From contig NC_083564.1 of the NCBI RefSeq assembly GCF_019925205.1, forward strand, positions 13,178,134 to 13,242,133: DNA of 64,000 bases, given 5' to 3'. The position numbers and the translations under genes were made by a program. A model generated the notes under the pieces. It made no database searches. It was not told the origin of the DNA and worked only from the letters and a program-made list of their open reading frames with translations. Of this stretch, positions 23,701 to 35,395 are shown piece after piece; within the stretch, counting starts at the first letter, position 1; each line of letters begins with the position of its first letter. This DNA comes from Metopolophium dirhodum (Eukaryota; Arthropoda; Insecta; Hemiptera; Aphididae).

Positions 23701-26700
23701 CGACTGAAATTTGAATTCGTAGCGAAGTGCGGTACCACAAGAAAGATAATAAATTGAAAGAAAATAATATATAATATATTATTACAAAATAGTGGGCCGT
23801 GGTAGATGGGACTGATGGAGGAGGTAAAGTAAAGATATTGACTGCATAGATATACCGATATTAATAAGGCTTAAGTTTAAAAATGCTAAACAGTCTTATT
23901 ATAGTTTTTTTTAGCAAAAGTGGCACGTATGTATATAAATGAGGTGGATTGATGTTATATAAACATTAAGCATACACATAAAACATAAATAATGCAGTTA
24001 AATTGAAGTAGTATCGATTAGAACAACACAGTAGCGGTTTTGACTTAACTCCGCAAGGGGGGTGAATTTAATACCATGCCACAAATAATATGCAAAATAA
24101 AAACTGTTTTCATCTTTTATTTAACTGTAGATTGTCGGTAAACTTTAATATTTTCATAATTAAAAACAATTAACCATGTCACGCGGAAGTGGGGAGGGGG
24201 GCAATCACTCCAATACGTTTAAATTACCGAACTAATAATATTGGCAACGGTGTGCTAAATAGTTCAACGCGAACTTTATAAAATATTTATAATTTTTGAA
24301 CACCAATAATTATAAGTTACTCGAAAGGGATGCAAGATGTAATAATGTATGTATGTATGTACCGATTTGTGTGCAGCTCATAGGCTTTTATTGTCATTTT
24401 AATTGTATAGCGCTAGTTATGAACATTTGAAAACTGTGATATGTTACAAAGTTATAACTCACTTTAAAATTAAAATATCAATAAAAACCTATGAGCTGGT
24501 GTCCTAAATAATATAGTTACCCCTAAGTTTGATAATAGGTCAATTTTCTCTAATAATAAAGCTAACAACACAGGATTGGTTCTACAAATTGTCTAAGTTG
24601 CGCGTAGGTCAGCAAGAGAAACAAATAGTGTCCCGACATTCTCTATTGAATGTTTTAATTACAACGAATTGTTAGTAGGTAACTTGTAATATATATTACA
24701 CTAAAACATAGTTTAATATGTCACAATATTATATAAATATACTATGACAGGCCACCATGTCAGGAGTCACCATTGGTCACATCGCTTGCTCAGTGAGGCC
24801 CATTATACATTGTACACTATATTATGTTATTAATGCAATATTATTGCATTTTGTAAATAAATAAATAATAACAATAATAATCTCTAACAGTAGGTAATCA
24901 GTATCATTATCACTATTGATCTTATACATAATATATATTATAAAGCTATACTTTTAGTTCATACTGTTTAATTCAAATAAATTGTATGGAATAAATAATT
25001 ATGTTTACTTAGGTATATGAAATAAGGGTCAAGGAAAATATTCTATTTTCATTTTGAAACCGCAAACTACAACTGTAAAACTCAGAATAATAAATTATTA
25101 TTACCTAAACTAGGGATCCTAATTATTATTCCGATCATCTGTTATGTATAAATACAAAATTAAAATCATCTTCAAGTGAGAATTTAAAACAAAATATTAC
25201 TAATTCATAAATTAATTTAAAATGCTCTTAAAGAATTATAGTTTGTATATTATGGTTTTGAATTTATAAGGTATAACTTTAAGTAAGTTGAAAAGTGAAA
25301 AACTGTTCATCAAATTTCGAGAAAATATTGTACACTTTTACTTTAGTATATGCATACTATTGATATGCAAGACTTTCCTTTTGAATATTTAAATTATACT
25401 AAAGCAACAAAATTCAAATAAATTATGGAGGTATCTTATTAGTAATTAAGAATCAAAAATGTATTATTTTACACGTCTTGACTCCCGAAAAAAAGTCAAT
25501 AAGTCACATTTATTCATTCGGAATTTATATGCTGTCCATTAGCTTAAAAACACATTAATATCAAAGTTTGTTTTTATATTTTATATCTGTAAAAGTTATT
25601 TTTATGATTCATAATAGTCTGGTTGACATTTTATAAAACCTAACAATTTAATAATAGTATTTCACCTGAAAGTTTTTTTTTTTATCAAATTTGTACTAAT
25701 GTTCATGTGTATTATTTATGGTTTGAAGAAATAACTCAAAATAATACCTTACAAGCTGGACTTAACTTTACTGAATTGAAAACTATAATGCGGTAGGTAT
25801 ACAAAAAAAATATGTTCTAACTCTGATTGAGCACTATAACTAGAAATATTAGTAATATCAGTAATATTCATTATTCATAGTTTATATGAATAATATAATA
25901 TGTTGCAAACGGCATTTGGCTGAATTATAATACTAACAATAAGTTATATAATATATTAAATATATACATTTTTTTTTTGGAGAAAGAAATAATCACCAAT
26001 AATCTACATAATATTTGCTATTGTAAACATAAAGTGAGAACGGCTGTAGTTCTATAAGCACTATCTACAAATAACATTTTTTTAATCATTTATTTTGATA
26101 AATATGTTTTCTAAGTTATAACCTACCCATCTCATAATTATAATTTATAATTGGCTCTTATACTTGAATTATTTCAACACTATCTATAGTTGCGTAAAAA
26201 CTAAAAACGTAATAATAATTCGGCAGAAATGCATATTTTATCCGACTGATTTCCAGTAATCATTGCGAAAGTACAATAATATAGTGTAATAACGTTAATT
26301 ATACCGACACCACTACATCAGTACAGCTATTCTTCGATTTGTCTAATAGAATGGCGGCGAATGCAAAAGCTTGTTATTTTAGCCACACTATATGACGTGC
26401 TAATCGTCGAGGATTAAAATAAAACCACCGGCGTATTCGTTTCGAGTGTAATATACTATAATATGTATATTGTATATAGGTAGGTTGTACATATATATAT
26501 TATATATATATATATATACGTACTATATTGGATGGCGACGAACTCGATGAAGTACGAACCAATGCGAACACTATTTGGAGGAAATAATGGGGGAGACACT
26601 CACGCGCACATATCACTATACGAGAAAGTATTTGTAATAAAAATGTTAAAATCGATTAAAATTCCTATATATTTAATACTTGCGTCGCGGTCGTGAACTC

Positions 26701-29700
26701 GGAAAAAATGTTGACGAGAACGACAATAATAATATAAGAAGGTACGATAATATTATACTACTTCGTACTTACAATAGTTAATAATAATATCGTATAGGTA
26801 ATATGGGTATGGTTTACTGTATTTACTACCAAATCAAATTTCCGTCGTCCTAAACACACACGAGGAGTGAACGTGTGCCAAATTTTAATAATAATAATAT
26901 AATAATATTTGCAATAAGATAATATTGTGATATATTATAGTATTACATATCAACAATAATATAATATAGTGTTTACTCGTCTGTCGGATTCGCTGCGAGA
27001 CCTTTGCATGCTGGCCAGATGACGAATCCGAGAAACCAGCACTTCATAGTCGGTCATCGTCTCCCCAATGTTCAGTCACAAATATTATTATGGAAATTAT
27101 TAAGTAGTTGTTCGACGTGTATCGAGTGTAGAAAAATGCTTCTCATGCTACATTAACGAATTTAAAGTCACGTGCAAATATATTATACTTAAATGTGTGC
27201 CTTAACACTAAAGTGCATTACGTATTTAATATATTATAAATTGTAATACATACCTATGATACTTACCGCATACCGTAGTGGTTCGCAACTTCTGCATCTA
27301 GTACCTAAGTACCTATCATCATCATTATATTGTGAATTTATTATTAGTGCCGTAACCTGTAAGAGTGTTTGAGAGAGTGGGCCATCGAGAGCACGTCGTC
27401 TCCGCTAAACTTGTAATTTGTTTATAGGTCACTCGTATCTACAATCTACTATATGTATTATATTATATTGTATAATATGGTATCTGAATTTAGAGGTGCG
27501 ATCAATTATTATTATCGATATTGTAAAACAATAATATATTAATAATTTATGTATCTCATTATTGGAGATTGTTGACACATCGTGTTTTGAAGCTATTATA
27601 TAGGTATCGTTTTCACCGAGCCTATTTAATTGATAAAAATGTTAGATGTCTTAGACCAGCGGTTGCCAACTGGTGGTCCGCGGTAAAAATTTGGTGATCC
27701 ACAGAAAAATTTGAACATTATTTGTAATGTTGTGAGTTTATAATCGTAATACACAAAAGCAGTGTATAATGTCGCTGTATGTCAGTTTACAACAAATAAG
27801 ATATCGTAATTTTTGTCAATATTATCGCGTGTTATAGAATAAATAGACCTGATTTCCAACGACGGTTTGTATCGTATGTAACGAATGCGTGTAAATAAAA
27901 TTTTAACGTTTAAATATAAACCTCTAATTAATGGGTATTCCTTAAAGACATTAATCACCAATGAATCGAATCCAGTCTATTCATTTTAACTTTTATTTTT
28001 GTTGAAATATTTAGTCGTCCGCTGATCGTAGGCATTGTCGTAATCGTAATATCGTGTTAATAATGTGCGCCGTTCTTTTTTTTTTTTTTTTTTAGACAAA
28101 TTTGAAAGACATAAGTGGTCCGTAGAATTTACAAAAGGTTGGCGACCGCTGTCTTAGACAACATACATGTTTTACTGAATTTTTACTAAAAAAATAATTT
28201 ATAACACAATTCATATTGTTAAATTTATTAATGTATAGTATTATGTATACATAATGTTCAATTAAATTAAAATACTTATTATGGGTATGTACCTATCATG
28301 TGATGATTTATGTACGTTATATACAACAAATTTAGAATATAATTAGTGTAATTTATTTTTTAAAAATAATAAATTATATGATATAGGTTATACTTGTTAG
28401 GTACACGGTACACAGGTACGTTATACAACGAACTAACTACCAACATTTTTAAAGTTTTTTTTTAATTTTCAACATATTTTATAATATATTATATTGAATT
28501 TAAGGCTCAGCGAAATCGATAAGTACCTACCTATAGATAGCGTATAAACTACGAACAGTAACCAGCGGACTCGATACAACTGATAACCCCTTCGTAATTT
28601 ATTGATATTTTAGTCTCTTACTCTCCCTCCCCCCCCATTTTCTCCAAAACAATTAATATTTAAATTCTCCGGCATACTAACAGTCACGTGTACACTAATT
28701 ATTTAGTTGTACATAAGACACACAGTCCCTGAAACTCTATTGGCGAGACACACATTAAATATGTACGCCACTAATTACCTGGAACGCATACAACCGTTAC
28801 AGTTTCAGGTAGTATGGGTAAAATTGAATTATTAGTATATAATATAATATAATATTTAGAAATAACTTTTTCATTTTCCATCAGTCAATCTATTTACTAA
28901 TTCATCAGGTGTCAAGACTACATTGTGAACGGGGATAAGAACTTTTTTGCACCTCCCCTACCCGTACATTGAATGCCCCCAACCGCCACTTGCTGTATTA
29001 TTTTACACCCGACGTCACTGAAGTCGACCTCCGAGACGTTAGAACAGAGTTTGGCTTTCATCGTGAAAACTTTTCTCCCTTCTATTTTTTTACCAAAAAA
29101 AATAAAAATAATACTCACTGTCCGTCTATACATTTTTCACCATCATTAATACAATAATAATTAAAGAGAGAGCATTTCACGGAAATATGTTTGAAACAGA
29201 CCAAACGACGTCTGACGTGATACTGCAGTGATGGAATTTATTATTAGTACCTAGCATAACCCACTACCATGGCTGAGTTAAAAACAATAACATTTTATTA
29301 TTAACATTTGGCCACGATCGCTGAACTTTGCCCCTCTTGAAAGTTTAAACTATTATCATGTTCTGTGTATGATATATATTATGTAGTATAGGTGCACAAC
29401 ACTGAATATTATATGACAGTGTGACAATTGGTTTTTGTAGATTCTGTAACATTTTATTATGATCATATTTTTATATCGTTATAATAATAATTTTAAATCA
29501 TCGCAGACGTCTAAAACTGATCGATTCAGTTCGCAAAACTATAACAAAAAAATCTCGTGTGGATTTCCAATTTGAAAAATTCGTAACCAATATTTTATTT
29601 TGAGACGAACGTCATTTTTATTGTATTTCTAAAAATAGCAATATTTTTGTTGAACATTCAACGTAATATAATATATGACCTAATAAATATTATATAGTTG

Positions 29701-32700
29701 AATACTTGAATATGTTAGGATCTTATAAAGGCCACCAGAAAAATATTATCTTAGTAATCATTTAAAACGTATGTGCTATCATTTTTTGAAACTAAACGGT
29801 TACCTATAGAAATATAGTCAATAGATATTAGACTTAACGTAATAAGTATATTAAATAGGTAGGTACTAGGTAGGGTGGTAATTAGCATCAATAATATACT
29901 TGATACCTATCCGTTATTGGACTTTCATTTCCAAAATCAAACAATTTATAGATTATATTGGTAGATTAACATGGCGGGGGTGGGGGGTATTGTAACCCAT
30001 CAGAGACCGATATATTTAAAAAAATACATTTGTTTTTAATAAAAATAAAATGAATACCTTTGAAATACATCTTATTTTTCCGGACAACCCCCCCCCCCCC
30101 CAAAAAAAAAAAACACCACATCAAAACGTTTAAAATCCACCACTGAATTATTGTTATTGATTACGTCGAAGCATAAAATTACCTGTGAAAAAAAGCAGCT
30201 GAGAACTCGCTTAGCTGATAGTGTACCTTGTCATTGAGTTGCAAGTCACTGTAAATTGTGATGGATGTGTTAAATTTGAATTCAATGATAAATCATTGTA
30301 TACGAAAAATGATTCTGTTCACGAAAACGATATGTATAAGCCTCTATAATATTATACAATATATTTATATTACTATTAGGAAGTAATACGGTATTACTGT
30401 TTATTAGCTTTTTATCACACCATGAAATGGTGTTAATGGATTAGGTCATAATATATAGATAAAAATTAGTATAAATATTTTAAAAATGTTTTTGTGTAAC
30501 ATGATTACATAAAAAATAATATAATTTTTTTAAATTCTACCGTTAATCTTACTATAGTTTTATAAAATATTATTTTTCAAATGTATTTGACTAAATGCTT
30601 CTATAATAGATAATCAATTAAAATATTATTTTTTCGGATATAGCCATACAGATTCGATTCGATGAATAAATAATCATTATTTTACGTCTTTACGCACTTA
30701 ATACACAATCCAAGACTTACAATATTATGATGGAAATTTATAGTTTAATAAAACCGTAGATTTGTTTGCATCTACACGACGATAGTTTTTTAATCTTTTT
30801 TGAATAGCCCTTGGTATAAAGGATTACGTGATAGGACTGTTAAAATTTCGTGGTGGAAAACCACGAGAATGGCGTACACAAAAACGCTCGAAAACAAATA
30901 CAAATATAATAATGTATCAAATATACACGAAAAGACAAACAGATACGAATGATTTTTCCGGTGGCCTCTTAAAAAAATATATATATATATATTAATAATT
31001 AAAGAAATAAATAAACACATGAATTTTTTTATTATTTTGTGCAGCATTGAATCACTGCAGTAATAGTTTAATATATTTTAATACCAAAATTTCTATCGCA
31101 TGATAATATTATGTTTTCGATCGCTGCCGTCGTGCCCATTACAGTATAGGTTAATATAGTTTTGTACCTACCTATATATAGCTATGATATTAATTATTAA
31201 ATATCAGGGTGTTGCACCCGAATCAATTATTCAGGTTTCGGGCGCTGGCATCCAGAATACAACTATTCAGTTATTATTTATTTTATATTATTATTAAAAT
31301 TTGTGAAATAAATGAAATTTTCGGCTTTTGCATGGTTAACTGGAATGTCTTATTCGGGTTTTGGGTCAATTTGGGTGTTTTGGACAAAAAATCATTCAAG
31401 TTATAACAAGTTTTTTTTTTTTTTAATGATTTCTAGGTGTGTTACGGGTTTTGGTTAATTCGGGTGCAATACCCTGTGAAAAATACTGTTTGATCATGAC
31501 GTGTTGTTATGTGCGAGGACGACGACGAGAGAGGGTGACAGCAATTAAAAGGACGCAGCCTTTGCCGACGAACCACAGCCTAGACAATCATCACCATCGT
31601 AATCTTTCATGTAGTAGTCATCGCCGTCTTTCGAGTAGTAATCGTCGCGGTCGTTGTTGAAGGACTGCACGTCGGCTTTGGACCACCGGGTTAGTGTCTG
31701 AGGATACTTGGAGGGCTGCTGTTGCAGTTGTTGAGGAACCGATTGCAGCTGTCCACGGACGGGTAACGGACCTCCTGTGACCACGGTGAGACCATCGTTG
31801 AACCGTTCCGGTTGGCTACGTTTGGCCACCATGACGTGACCGCCGTTCAACCGGTCCAGGCTGCTACGTCTGGCCACCATGACGTGGCCGCCGTTCAACC
31901 GGTCCAGGCTGCTACGTCTGGCCACCATGACGTGGCCGCCGTTCAACCGGTCTAGGCTGCTACGTCTGGCCACCATGACGTGTCCACCGTTCAACCGGTC
32001 CAGACTCCGTTTGGCCGCCATGGTGTGGCCACCGTCCAATCGGTCAAGACTATTCCACGCCGCGGCGGCCATCATACCACTCGGTAGATTGCATTGGTTG
32101 CCGTCGACGCAAAACGTGTCTGCAAAACCAATGTAGTGACACGGTATATAGCCACGTGCACTTTCAACCATGTGTGACATGTCTATTTGACCCTCGTGGG
32201 TGGACATAACTTCGGTGGGTTTGAGGATCGTGGCTATCATGAGGTTACGGGGGGGGAGGGGGGTCTCGAAATCGGGTTTTTCGTTCATTTATTATTTTTT
32301 TTGTCTCACTTATCGTGGATGTTTTACCCGTACCTACACTACCTAGTGTTATATGTCCGAACTACTCGAATCACCAAACTACACGATTTACACGACATTT
32401 ATTTTCCTATAACTGCACTAATTGTTTATTTGAGTGTATGTCTCTGTCGTTAAGATGGGTAATAACTCCCAAACTTTAGTTCCTAGTAATGACAGTCACT
32501 ATTATACTGACAGCCATCATAAGAGGTTCCTACCTGAAATACCGATTAAAACAAATGTGTAATATTTTTTTTAAATATTGTTTTCCATATTTTTTCAGCG
32601 CCTATTAGATAGATTAATAAAAATACGTTAACTCTTCCACAACTGCAGAGTTTTAATATATTTAGTTCCTAACGCTAATATCAGATAAATTAACATTGGA

Positions 32701-35395
32701 TATAAATAATTATGACACATTTTCTGCATTACAATAATTAATACCTAAACATTATCAGACTAGGTATTGTACTGTTTAGTTGGATTTATTCTGCGAACAA
32801 ATACGAATTCGTATCTTGAAAATATATATGCCACTTCGTATTTTAAGTAAAACTATCCTTCGTTATCTTTCTCTCTTTCTCTTAAAAAAAAAATGTTTCA
32901 ATAACATTTTTAGTTTAGTTCTTGTATTTATTCTTTGATTAAAATGCGCTGTTTGTAGTTCAACTATACACTATCACGCGTGCTGCAGTATACCCTGCAG
33001 GGTAACGCGATAAGTATACTATATTGTACAATACGTAGACGTGGACCAAGGAAGTCGGCTGTCACGCCATGGGAGGTGATCAGCTCTTACAGCACTTCAC
33101 TTACCGACTTTGTGCATAAATCAAACAGCGAACTTACCCCACAGGGGATCGGCGCCTTGGCGGTCGAATCGAATATTTCGGGGTGGATAATTATTGTGTT
33201 GTGTGTGAAAACAACAACGTGCGATGTTGAATTATAACGTAATATAAATACAAATTAAAAACATTAAGAAATCGCATATTTTGCAATCGCATAAACTTTG
33301 TGTGTTACACAGTACCTACCTATATGTTATGACGGTTGTGTATTATTAATATGTTAAAATTAATAATAATTATTATAGAATAAGTAATAACAATAAAAGG
33401 CATACGAATACGATTTTAGAGTCGTTTGTCTTGTGTACGCAAATTAGGTCTACAAAAAATGATAATAATTGATTTCGATATCAACTATACCTACATAATA
33501 AACGTGCGATATGTGATAATGTCTGCCATTTTGCGCCTATCGTTAACGTGCGATAAATGGTAATGGATGTAATATCATTATATATTATTATGGATATTAC
33601 CTATGCGTGTAAGTTGTAGTACGATTACGGTTATTGCAGACTGCCGAATGAAATTACCGGGGACGTGTTCAAGACCTCGAAAATATGCACAGCAGAAGTT
33701 TTCATAAGTTTAATTTTTGGGATGACTCGTCACGACGGTGGGAAAGAGTATAAAATATTGAGACATGACCGTTTTTGACCCTTCGAATTGCATCCCTCCT
33801 TTTTCAGTCAATTCACTTTTCGACCACACCAAAAAGTTTACTATCTACTTTATAAATATCGAAAATTTTTAAAAATAAAGTTGTATAAAATATTATAATG
33901 TATATAGGTAATATAAAAGGGTCTCGCCCTAATATTGGTCGTGTGTATGTGTGTGGCGCTACTGTAGTTCATAAGTTAATTAGGGGTGCTACAATAATGT
34001 AACGATCACATGGCCGTACGCCACCTAACAATACACATTATTACTGTATAATTAAAACTATTATAATATTCACACACTATTATTAAAAAAATGTTGACAC
34101 ATTTATCGTATTTTATATTAAATTGTTAAACATAACTTTCTGCCTATGTCAGCAACACATTGTGTTTAATATTTTTCTCTGTGAATTTCAGTAACCAAAT
34201 GTCTTTCGATGTTTACGATAGGTACTTAAATTGGTGAAACGCTGGCAAACCATTGGCCACTCTTGGCCAATTATTTTAATTTTTGGATCGAGGGAAAACT
34301 ACGTGTTCAAAATTCACATGTTGCTGAACTCACGGGATAATAATATATTATAGTGTTGGTGAAAATTAATACAGTCAGAATTCAAGACGAGAAGAACAGT
34401 TGTGAACAATGATTCATTTTTAAAATATAGAATTACACGGAACTTAGTGACTACTATAGTTGTTTAAATTTATAGAGACGAGGAACTCGAGGGTGCTCGA
34501 ATAGTTAAATTTAGATCAGGGTGCTAGTAACCCCACTGCAGTTTCGCCACACTGTGTGTACATGTGATTAATCGAGCAGATATTCATAACAATCCATCTA
34601 GTATAGTGCATAATATACTATCGTGTATGGTATAATGTTATATACCGCGTAGCACATGCACATCAAACCGTCGCTGACGAGCAGCGTGTTCTTGTATTTA
34701 AAGGCGAACCGCACAAAGAGAATATAAATTAGTATATTATATTAAACCTGGCTGATGCGATTCGTCGAGGCGTTAGAAACCGGAAGTACCTATATACGTA
34801 TAATATTATATTATGGCATAAACAGCAAGGTCGGATTGGCGTTTGTTTGGTGTTACATCGTCATCGTCGTAGGCGCTCGCGAAACAAGACCAAATAATAA
34901 TAATAATATACATCGTATTACATCCATTACATGGGTAGGAATTACGTATACAAACATTATGAATATAGGACCATATACTGCGATACAAACGCGCGTATGT
35001 TGTGTTTAATATTTAAATGGGCACGTGTGCAGTACTTATATTTTGGGTCGCGTACATTTTAGTGTGCGTTATTAGCGGGACATGCAAATCGTGCGCAGCC
35101 ATGGTAAATACTGTTCGGATAAATATAACATTATGATGATATAATGTACAATATCAGAATAAAAAATATTAGAGAACACGATAGAGGCCAGTGTAGAAAA
35201 TTGTATTAGTTTTTTTAAACATGCGTGGCCGCTTATTGTGTGCAATATTATTGTAATAATATAGTATCGTATGCGGGTGCACATGACGTGCGTGCCAACG
35301 AGATACCCAAAAATCTTACCGATGAAGCGATCCAAATCCCTCGACGGAGAGTTTCGAAGAGGCAAGTAATTGTTGTCTCCGGAAACGCGTTCAAT
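20533..35395 (-). CDS. Orcokinin: Orcokinin neuropeptide precursor gene (A and B alternative transcripts), 5' incomplete
   Basis: Secreted prohormone cleaved at dibasic sites into orcokinins, arthropod brain/gut peptides. The shared exon 35320-35395 encodes 25 residues and ends one base into a codon (G). Path A: 35320-35395 + 23294-23423 + 20533-20737 (411 nt, 136 aa) contains three NFDEIDRS peptides. Path B: 35320-35395 + 31545-32119 (651 nt, 216 aa) contains five SLDRL peptides. Both downstream acceptors need exactly one incoming base: G+AG gives Glu (A), G+AC gives Asp (B), and both frames then stay open to their stops. All junctions are GT-AG. The shared exon begins in phase 0 after TTGTCTATCAG, so an upstream exon with the signal peptide must exist; I could not identify it. 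An unspliced ATG at about 35428 would give only a very short N-terminus. The A/B exon swap is known for insect orcokinin genes. Confidence 0.93.
20741..23293 (-). other. Orcokinin-A intron between 23294-23423 and 20533-20737
   Basis: About 2.5 kb of AT-rich intron with no recognised gene. Near 21960-22000 a CCTCTGAGAAAGAACTCTGAATTCGCCCCTG-like end (read across 21963-21998) resembles a hAT-type terminus (CAGGGGCG... inverted), but I found no partner end. Confidence 0.6.
23294..23423 (-). CDS. Orcokinin: Orcokinin-A internal exon
   Basis: 130 bp, entering in phase 1 and leaving in phase 2. Encodes GENLLRDLEILRDRAEYFAR, then QSRHINSLDGVGFGQSKR and FDTLS, the last completed by the next exon to FDTLSGVSFGGQ before KR. 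These orcokinin-like peptides precede the NFDEIDRS repeats. The acceptor has a poly-T tract ending TTCCAG; the donor is CAG|GTAATG. Confidence 0.92.
23424..26976 (-). other. Orcokinin intron (part), AT-rich
   Basis: No gene recognised. It holds a TATG microsatellite at 24346-24361, an AT dinucleotide run near 26489-26518, and a GC-richer stretch (about 26525-26700) with a 54-residue + strand open frame at 26532-26696 that I do not recognise and do not call. Alternative splicing places this inside the orcokinin-A intron. Confidence 0.55.
26977..27057 (-). CDS. Possible unrecognised first coding exon
   Basis: On the - strand an ATG at 27057 (A at -3, in-frame TGA 21 bases upstream) opens 27 codons reading MTDYEVLVSRIRHLASMQ, then RSRSESDRR, and runs into GTAAAC, a plausible donor, in phase 0. 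Codon content and GC are far more gene-like than the flanks. The phase does not fit the orcokinin exons, so if real it starts a different transcript. I found no downstream partner exon and recognise no family. It could also be a chance opening or an alternative promoter exon. Confidence 0.3.
27649..27656. repeat. Left 8-bp target duplication of hAT MITE 1
   Basis: TCTTAGAC, identical to 28152-28159. Confidence 0.88.
27657..28151. mobile_element. Non-autonomous hAT element (MITE), 495 bp
   Basis: The ends are CAGCGGTTGCCAAC and, inverted, CAGCGGTCGCCAAC (13 of 14), flanked by a perfect 8-bp duplication TCTTAGAC, the hAT signature. The subterminal regions also mirror each other (GTGGTCCGCGG versus GTGGTCCGTAGAA, inverted). 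There is no transposase frame; a long T tract lies at about 28076-28095. The element sits in the orcokinin-A intron. Confidence 0.9.
28152..28159. repeat. Right 8-bp target duplication of hAT MITE 1
   Basis: TCTTAGAC, identical to 27649-27656. Confidence 0.88.
28160..31196. other. Intronic AT-rich region with repeats, no gene recognised
   Basis: Contains a pyrimidine tract at 28620-28640, a GC-richer patch at 28915-29140 with overlapping open frames on both strands that match nothing I know, a C14-A12 homopolymer pair at about 30088-30113, the dispersed repeat at 30258-30350, and an AT dinucleotide run near 30977-30993. Confidence 0.55.
30258..30350 (+). repeat. Dispersed repeat family, copy 1 (GGATGTGTTAAAT end)
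   Basis: Starts GTGATGGATGTGTTAAAT, then CAATGATAAATCATTG and CGAAAAATGATTCTG, then CGATATGTATAAGCCT. The same ordered words occur at 42046 and 46784 in this window. Confidence 0.75.
31205..31476. mobile_element. Short non-autonomous hAT-like element (MITE 2), 272 bp
   Basis: The ends CAGGGTGTTGCACCCGAA and, inverted, CAGGGTATTGCACCCGAA match at 17 of 18 positions. The flanking octamers TTAAATAT and TGAAAAAT match at 6 of 8, consistent with an aged 8-bp duplication. No transposase. It lies 68 bp beyond the orcokinin-B stop codon in transcript direction, so it probably forms part of that 3' UTR. Confidence 0.78.
31277..31282 (-). promoter_or_regulatory. Candidate polyadenylation signal for orcokinin-B
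   Basis: AATAAA on the - strand, about 265 bp past the orcokinin-B stop and inside MITE 2. Its position fits a 3' end, but AATAAA is frequent by chance in this AT-rich sequence. Confidence 0.3.
31545..32119 (-). CDS. Orcokinin: Orcokinin-B terminal exon
   Basis: Enters in phase 1 after TGGTTTTGCAG. It encodes TFCVDGNQCNLPSGMM, then five peptides: SLDRLDGGHTMAA-KR, SLDRLNGGHVMVA-RR, SSLDRLNGGHVMVA-RR twice, SSLDRLNGGHVMVA-KR. A Q/P-rich segment and an acidic, tyrosine-rich tail (DDYYSKDGDDYYMKDYDG) ending CLGCGSSAKAASF follow; stop at 31545-31547. The repeat unit is 16 residues (48 bp), almost identical at DNA level. The frame stays open upstream of 32119, but the acceptor and matching phase mark 32119 as the exon edge. 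The family assignment rests on the SLD...GGH pattern and the shared exon. Confidence 0.92.
31808..32040. repeat. 48-bp tandem repeat encoding orcokinin-B peptides
   Basis: Near-identical units containing GGCCACCATGACGTGGCCGC and TTCAACCGGTC. The unit nearest the 5' end of the coding strand (about 31995-32040) is the most diverged. It is coding on the - strand. Confidence 0.88.
32120..35319 (-). other. Orcokinin intron between the shared exon and the B exon
   Basis: About 3.2 kb. Two GC-richer pockets (33000-33240 and 34640-34780) carry several good donor-like sites on the - strand (for example GTCG|GTAAGT near 33110), but no acceptor/phase combination fits the gene. No separate gene is recognised. 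Confidence 0.55.
35320..35395 (-). CDS. Orcokinin: Orcokinin shared exon (upstream of A/B choice)
   Basis: 76 bp. Encodes IERVSGDNNYLPLRNSPSRD, then LDRFI, and ends with one base G before GTAAGA. Its acceptor has a TTTTGTTGTCTATCAG tract. The donor phase fits both the A exon at 23423 and the B exon at 32119. The other two frames are excluded: one has a stop, the other gives the wrong donor phase. It lies antisense to a + strand open frame (35225-35431), which is a shadow. Confidence 0.85.

Noticed and set aside
28918..29157. Overlapping frames on both strands in a GC-richer patch
   Set aside because: Neither resembles a known protein; more likely a decayed repeat, and I could not show its ends.
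30790..31047. - strand hydrophobic 85-residue frame
   Set aside because: The hydrophobicity follows from T-rich codons; no homologous pattern, and it lies within an intron.
31879..32136. + strand open frame with repeated TWPPFNRSRLLRLA
   Set aside because: Antisense shadow of the orcokinin-B array.
32120..32288. Continuation of the orcokinin-B frame upstream to an ATG at 32288
   Set aside because: A good acceptor at 32120-32122 with exactly the phase of the shared exon explains the exon start; the upstream part has no signal peptide and looks intronic.
33000..33240. Pocket with ATGCACAAAGTCG|GTAAGT on the - strand, phase 1
   Set aside because: It could splice by phase to the orcokinin exons but would give only four residues and no signal peptide.
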